From positions 372,001-436,000 of the forward strand of contig NZ_CP104398.1 of NCBI RefSeq assembly GCF_025311495.1: 64,000 nt of DNA, read 5' to 3'. Positions 60,853 to 64,000 of this stretch are shown piece by piece. Source of the stretch: Limosilactobacillus oris (GTDB lineage: Bacteria; Bacillota; Bacilli; Lactobacillales; Lactobacillaceae). Position 1 is the first letter of the stretch. Each line of letters starts with the position of its first letter. The notes below the pieces were generated by a model. It was not told where the DNA came from, made no database searches, and saw only the letters and a list, made by a program, of their open reading frames with translations. Position numbers and translations under genes: made by a program.

Positions 60853-60896
60853 ACATCGAAAATCAGCTTGTCAGCCAATTTTCGATGTTTTTTCTC
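60853..60896 (+). terminator. Terminator
   Basis: ACATCGAAAAT / ATTTTCGATGT stem with a TTTTTCTC tail, ending the sigma-remnant/small protein transcript. Confidence 0.9.
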
Positions 60897-60999
60897 TCTC
60901 AATTGAATGGTAGTACCAGTTTTCCCCTTCTTGCCGACACCATTAGCACTAAGCAGCAACTTGTCCAGCATTCGTCAAATTAATCTATAACGCCACTTT

Positions 61000-61113
61000 T
61001 TAATAAGCAATACCGGTAGTTACGACCTCTTTTGCCAATTGTGCAAGCAATAAGTATAGCCAGCCAGATGAAGAGATTAGGATATGTAGTTCGTCATGCA
61101 TGATATTTTCCAT
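61000..61113 (-). CDS. Possible small hydrophobic ORF, 37 residues
   Basis: Minus strand ATG 61113 to TAA 61002-61000. The product has a hydrophobic run (HILISSSGWLYLLLAQLA). AAGG lies too close to the first ATG; a second ATG (61101) is better spaced. A TTGACA lies upstream but the -10 is poor. Apart from this, 60900-61270 holds nothing I recognise. Confidence 0.25.
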   Translation of the reverse strand: MENIMHDELHILISSSGWLYLLLAQLAKEVVTTGIAY

Positions 61114-61278
61114 CCTTACAATCTAAATACCTTAATAACACGGGATTACTTGTCAAAAAATGCTACTGTAGATATTTAAAAGGGCTAGTAGCAGTTTCTT
61201 GCTAATAAATTCAAATATCTGGACTCGCTCGAGTTAAAAATAGACTGTCCGGTAATTTTACCAAGACAGCCATTATTA

Positions 61279-61629
61279 CTATATCGTTATTATTTCAATC
61301 AATAATGGATTTTTTGCTTTGACTAGGGTTACTGGATTATTCTGATAATCGGTATAGACTTTGACAATCTTGCCACTGACTGGGGACTTGAAGGTCTCAA
61401 CCGCCTTTCCGCCCTCAATGTTAATTAGCTGGTCAGATTTATGAATGACATCATCGACCTGGGGTGTTTCCAAGAAGGTAATATCTCCTAATTCAGTAAT
61501 CACCTTACTATCAAGGCCAACTTTAACCAGGTTACCTACCTGCTGCCACCAAAGGCCACTGTCCTCAACGTGAAGCAGGGGCTTACGACTGAAAAAGCGC
61601 TTAAAGCAATTTATAATTCGTTGCCACAT
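61279..61629 (-). CDS. GcvH-like lipoyl-carrier protein
   Basis: 116-residue biotinyl/lipoyl-fold protein. The acceptor Lys is in NIEGGKAVETFKSP (about residue 78), followed by VSGKIVKVYTDYQNNPVTL. It is the H protein fold of the glycine cleavage system, but no P, T or L protein is near; it belongs with standalone GcvH-L proteins of Firmicutes. ATG 61629 follows CAGGAGA within the end of lplA (overlap with no gap), so it is co-translated with its ligase. Confidence 0.85.
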   Translation of the reverse strand: MWQRIINCFKRFFSRKPLLHVEDSGLWWQQVGNLVKVGLDSKVITELGDITFLETPQVDDVIHKSDQLINIEGGKAVETFKSPVSGKIVKVYTDYQNNPVTLVKAKNPLLIEIITI

Positions 61630-61630
61630 T

Positions 61631-62665
61631 TTAATCTCTCCTGTCTGATAAAAGCAGGGTCGCCAATTCCTCGGCGCTAACTTTTCCCAGGTTAGCATCC
61701 AGATGAGCATCGTTAAAGGCTTGAATCAGGTTTTCACGATTCAACTTCGTACCGAGCAAATGCTGTTCAACGACGCGCGGATCGCCAGTCGTGAAGAAGT
61801 CACCATAGATTTTAACAGCCGTGATCTGACCATCTTTCTCATTGAAGTTGAAAGAAACAGTCCCAATTGGGTAGTGTTTGGTCACATAGTGCTTAAAGCC
61901 TGGATTCTTCCCGTAGTTCCATTCATCAGTGCGATACTGCTCAACTAAACGTGAGTCGATGATATCCCAATCGTGGTCGGTCAGGTGGTAGGTCTCTACA
62001 TCCTCCATAGAGTCAACGCCAAACATGTGACAGAGCAGATAATTCTTGAAATCCTCCGTCGTCCAATTCTGATACTTTTCCGATAGGTAAGGCTTGATGT
62101 TAGTTACGCGTGCGTTAACGGACTTAACTCCTTTCGAAGCTAGCTTATCCTTTTCTGGTGTCAGGACTTCACTTGCGGCCGCCATATTCAAGTCAAACAT
62201 GACTGTCCCACCGGCAGCATAGGAGTTGTCACCCTTGACAATTGCCATTCCAGAGAATTTCTTACCGTCAATTGTCATGTCATTTCTCCCACTAACCTCG
62301 GCAGATTCAATCCCCAAATCGTGGAGCGCATCGACAATCGGGTCACCAATGGCGTGGAAATTGCCAAACTCACTCATATCACCGACAACAATGTTTTCAA
62401 AGACCAAGTTGCCAAAATCATGGTAGACCGCACCACCACCACTGGAGCGCCGAACCAGTTCAATATTGTGCTTTTTTAGGTAAGGCAGGTCGATTTCGGC
62501 ATAGGCATTCTGGTTGACGCCAACAATGACAGAAGGACGGTTAATGTAGCAAATCAAGCCATGACCCTTTAGGCGTAGGTCGTTAATCAAGTAGTTATCC
62601 AAGGACTGGTTGACGAGGGCATCGTAAACCGGCTTCCCATTTCGACTGGTATCAATAAAAAACAT
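61631..62665 (-). CDS. lplA: Lipoate-protein ligase
   Basis: 344-residue ligase attaching lipoate to carrier lysines. Core blocks are VELVRRSSGGGAVYHDFGNLVF (RRxxGGGxVxHD), GRNDMTIDGKKFSGMAI and the C-terminal accessory domain (TDEWNYGKNPGFKHY). Full length for LplA. Immediately upstream of the GcvH-like gene, its probable substrate. Confidence 0.95.
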   Translation of the reverse strand: MFFIDTSRNGKPVYDALVNQSLDNYLINDLRLKGHGLICYINRPSVIVGVNQNAYAEIDLPYLKKHNIELVRRSSGGGAVYHDFGNLVFENIVVGDMSEFGNFHAIGDPIVDALHDLGIESAEVSGRNDMTIDGKKFSGMAIVKGDNSYAAGGTVMFDLNMAAASEVLTPEKDKLASKGVKSVNARVTNIKPYLSEKYQNWTTEDFKNYLLCHMFGVDSMEDVETYHLTDHDWDIIDSRLVEQYRTDEWNYGKNPGFKHYVTKHYPIGTVSFNFNEKDGQITAVKIYGDFFTTGDPRVVEQHLLGTKLNRENLIQAFNDAHLDANLGKVSAEELATLLLSDRRD

Positions 62666-62776
62666 AAAAACACCTCTAATTAATTGCTGTATGCGATTTC
62701 AGTATATACCATAATCCGGTTAATTAACATTAGTTTGTCCAATCTTAGTTAGACTTGTTTTTTCTTTCCCGAAATG

Positions 62777-63824
62777 TCAAATTAAGTTAGAAAAAAGCTA
62801 GTTGTTCATCTGTGACGTGCTTCATGAATACTTCAAGTGGTGTGCGGTAGTTGAGTGACTTACGAGGAATGTTGTTTCACCAATGCATTAGCTGGGTGAT
62901 GAGCTCGTTGGGCAGATGGCGGAAGTCCAACCGCTTACTGAGACCATCGCGCCGTAAGATCCCATTGTTGTTCTCGTTCAGACCACGCTGATTGGGAGCA
63001 CTTACCTCCGCAAAGCAGGTGTGAAGGTCATGCTTATTAGCAATCTCACGCCAACCAGCGAATTCCTTACCATTATCAAAGGTAATCGACCTGACGAAGT
63101 GCCGCGGCAGTTTTGACAACCAGCAATCTAAGTGCTGATTAACGCTCTTAGCCGTCTTGTGATGGACATTTAGCACAATCATGACTTTCGACTACCGCTC
63201 AACCAGCGTCATAACGGCGCCGCGATGCGCCTTGCCTTGGACAGTGTCGGCTTCAAAGTGGCCAAACTCGTGTTGATAGTGCGGAAAATCCTGATAGCGC
63301 TGATAAATACTGCGTCCCAGGTGTCCAGCCTTCCCACACCGTTCCACGTAACCATTTGGACGACGTTGGCCCTTCATTGGTAGCTGCTGAGCCGCAAAAT
63401 GGTACTGTCCACGGGCAAACATCCGGTACAGCGTCCGCATACTACAACTGATTGGCCGCTCTGCACGACCAATGATTGTATCTGGCGTCCAACCGGCCGC
63501 AACGCGTTGCTTGATATACTGGACCTCATCACGAGGCAATTGCGATTGTTTGCGGCCACAGCGACGCTTGTGCCGCTGATAGGCAGCTAAATATTGATCA
63601 ATCGTCTTACCGCTATCTAGGAAGCGGTAAATTGTTTCTTGGCTCCGTTTAAGTAGCTTAGCGGTTTAATAGGCTTTAGTACCTTGGTGCCAAAAATCAG
63701 CTATGAGAGTCAGTTCGCGTATGGTAAGATGATGATAGGTCATTTGTGATATCCTTTGCTTTTGTTTGTGGTTATTCAAAAGTCTATCACAGATGGCTTT
63801 TTTTATATTTCTAACTGAAACTTG
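62777..63824 (-). mobile_element. IS30-family insertion sequence, inactive
   Basis: About 1.05 kb, the usual IS30 size. Imperfect terminal inverted repeats: minus-strand left end CAAGTTTCAGTTAGAAA (near 63825-63809) against right end CAAATTAAGTTAGAAA (near 62778-62793). It contains one transposase frame with three stops. Flanking target duplication not clear by eye. Confidence 0.8.
62787..63743 (-). pseudogene. IS30 transposase with three in-frame stops
   Basis: Begins MTYHHLTIRELTLIADFWHQG at 63743 after AAAGGATATC. Family blocks include LLKRSQETIYRFL, VAAGWTPDTIIGRA, GHFEADTVQG (first Asp), ITFDNGKEFAGW (second Asp) and PNQRGLNENNNGILRR (catalytic Glu). The frame is kept throughout but broken by TAA (63668-63666), TAG (63194-63192) and TGA (62879-62877). 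DDE residues intact; inactive through nonsense changes only. Confidence 0.9.
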
Positions 63825-63884
63825 AAAGCACTCAAAATGACCAGAGCCCATGTCAGCTCTGGCTTTTCTTTGCCAAAATTAGTT

Positions 63885-64000
63885 TCAAACCACCTTTTGA
63901 AGGATATTTTGAACATTATGCGGTAAGTAAGCCAGGAATTGATTAATTGTTTGGCTGATAAAGCCTGCCTCCTGTGACTGGAATGTCTTCAAGAGGTAGA
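63885..64000 (-). CDS. C-terminal end of an unidentified protein (partial)
   Basis: Minus strand frame open from the window edge to TGA 63887-63885. The last residues read GFISQTINQFLAYLPHNVQN and end ILQKVV. A hairpin CCAGAGC / GGCTCTGG follows at 63841-63863. Too little to identify. Confidence 0.45.
   Translation of the reverse strand, partial: YLLKTFQSQEAGFISQTINQFLAYLPHNVQNILQKVV

Noticed and set aside
1-64000. CRISPR arrays, tRNA or rRNA genes, prophage modules
   Set aside because: No regularly spaced direct repeats, no tRNA arm pattern (GGTTCRANYCC) with a cloverleaf, no rRNA blocks and no phage structural genes were found by reading.

Overview
The window looks like chromosome from a lactic acid bacterium, most likely a Limosilactobacillus-type heterofermentative lactobacillus. 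The grounds are roughly 50 percent GC, strong AGGAGG-type ribosome binding sites, a type B (Firmicutes) RNase P RNA, a PyrR-attenuated pyr operon, a complete mevalonate-to-IPP kinase operon, and lactobacillal neighbourhoods (recU-pbp1A-gpsB, ebsA-lspA-rluD, dinG-ypmB-dnaD). The species cannot be fixed from sequence alone.

Layout. 1-12.7 kb: metabolic and accessory genes with much decay: a frameshifted aldo/keto reductase, a Gdx-type guanidinium exporter behind a riboswitch-like leader, a lone PTS EIIC with a DUF915 hydrolase, a zinc alcohol dehydrogenase next to a wrecked RibD-type reductase and an MFS remnant (both sides carry MerR-type promoters), a cysteine operon (HTS-family acyltransferase plus cysK) preceded by a leader peptide ending Ser-Cys-Cys-Cys, an ArsR regulator with a small membrane peptide, a frameshifted LtrA protein, a GT8 glycosyltransferase and a cupin. 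12.7-23.2 kb: flavodoxin/LysR pair, GNAT, secreted DUF915 hydrolase, DNA glycosylase, HD hydrolase, membrane proteins, DegV, RqcH and oleate hydratase. 23.4-29.7 kb: a carA-carB look-alike operon that has lost the catalytic residues of both subunits, then rluD, lspA, ebsA, RNase HI and a LapA-like protein. 29.9-32.3 kb: RNA methyltransferase, a broken aldo/keto reductase, a HesB-like protein. 32.5-39.8 kb: the functional pyrR-pyrB-pyrC-carA-carB operon with two PyrR attenuators. 39.9-49.9 kb: rnpB, gpsB, a SLOG protein, recU, pbp1A, an EamA transporter, dnaD, ypmB and dinG. 50.0-54.2 kb: mvk-mvaD-pmk-fni. 54.4-64 kb: SPFH protein, rsmF-like methyltransferase, HAD phosphatase, HxlR regulator, SWIM-motif protein, a decayed ComX-like sigma factor, a GcvH-like protein with lipoate ligase, and a dead IS30 element.

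How it fits together. Two biosynthetic operons show clear RNA-level control: pyr genes by PyrR attenuation, and the HTS/cysK pair apparently by a cysteine-coding leader peptide. That leader also suggests the HTS enzyme makes O-acetylserine rather than O-acetylhomoserine. The most unusual element is the CarAB-like pair at 23.4-27.0 kb. It has intact long reading frames, its own promoter and a terminator, yet the small subunit lacks the glutaminase Cys and His, the large subunit lacks the ATP-grasp glycine loop and metal ligands, and its second half is shortened. It sits 5.5 kb from the intact carAB and is best read as an expressed pseudoenzyme with an unknown, perhaps regulatory, role.

Two intergenic repeat families recur through the window, and at least seven genes carry nonsense or frameshift lesions, which points to ongoing loss of oxidoreductase, competence and transport functions. 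No tRNA, rRNA or CRISPR array was seen.
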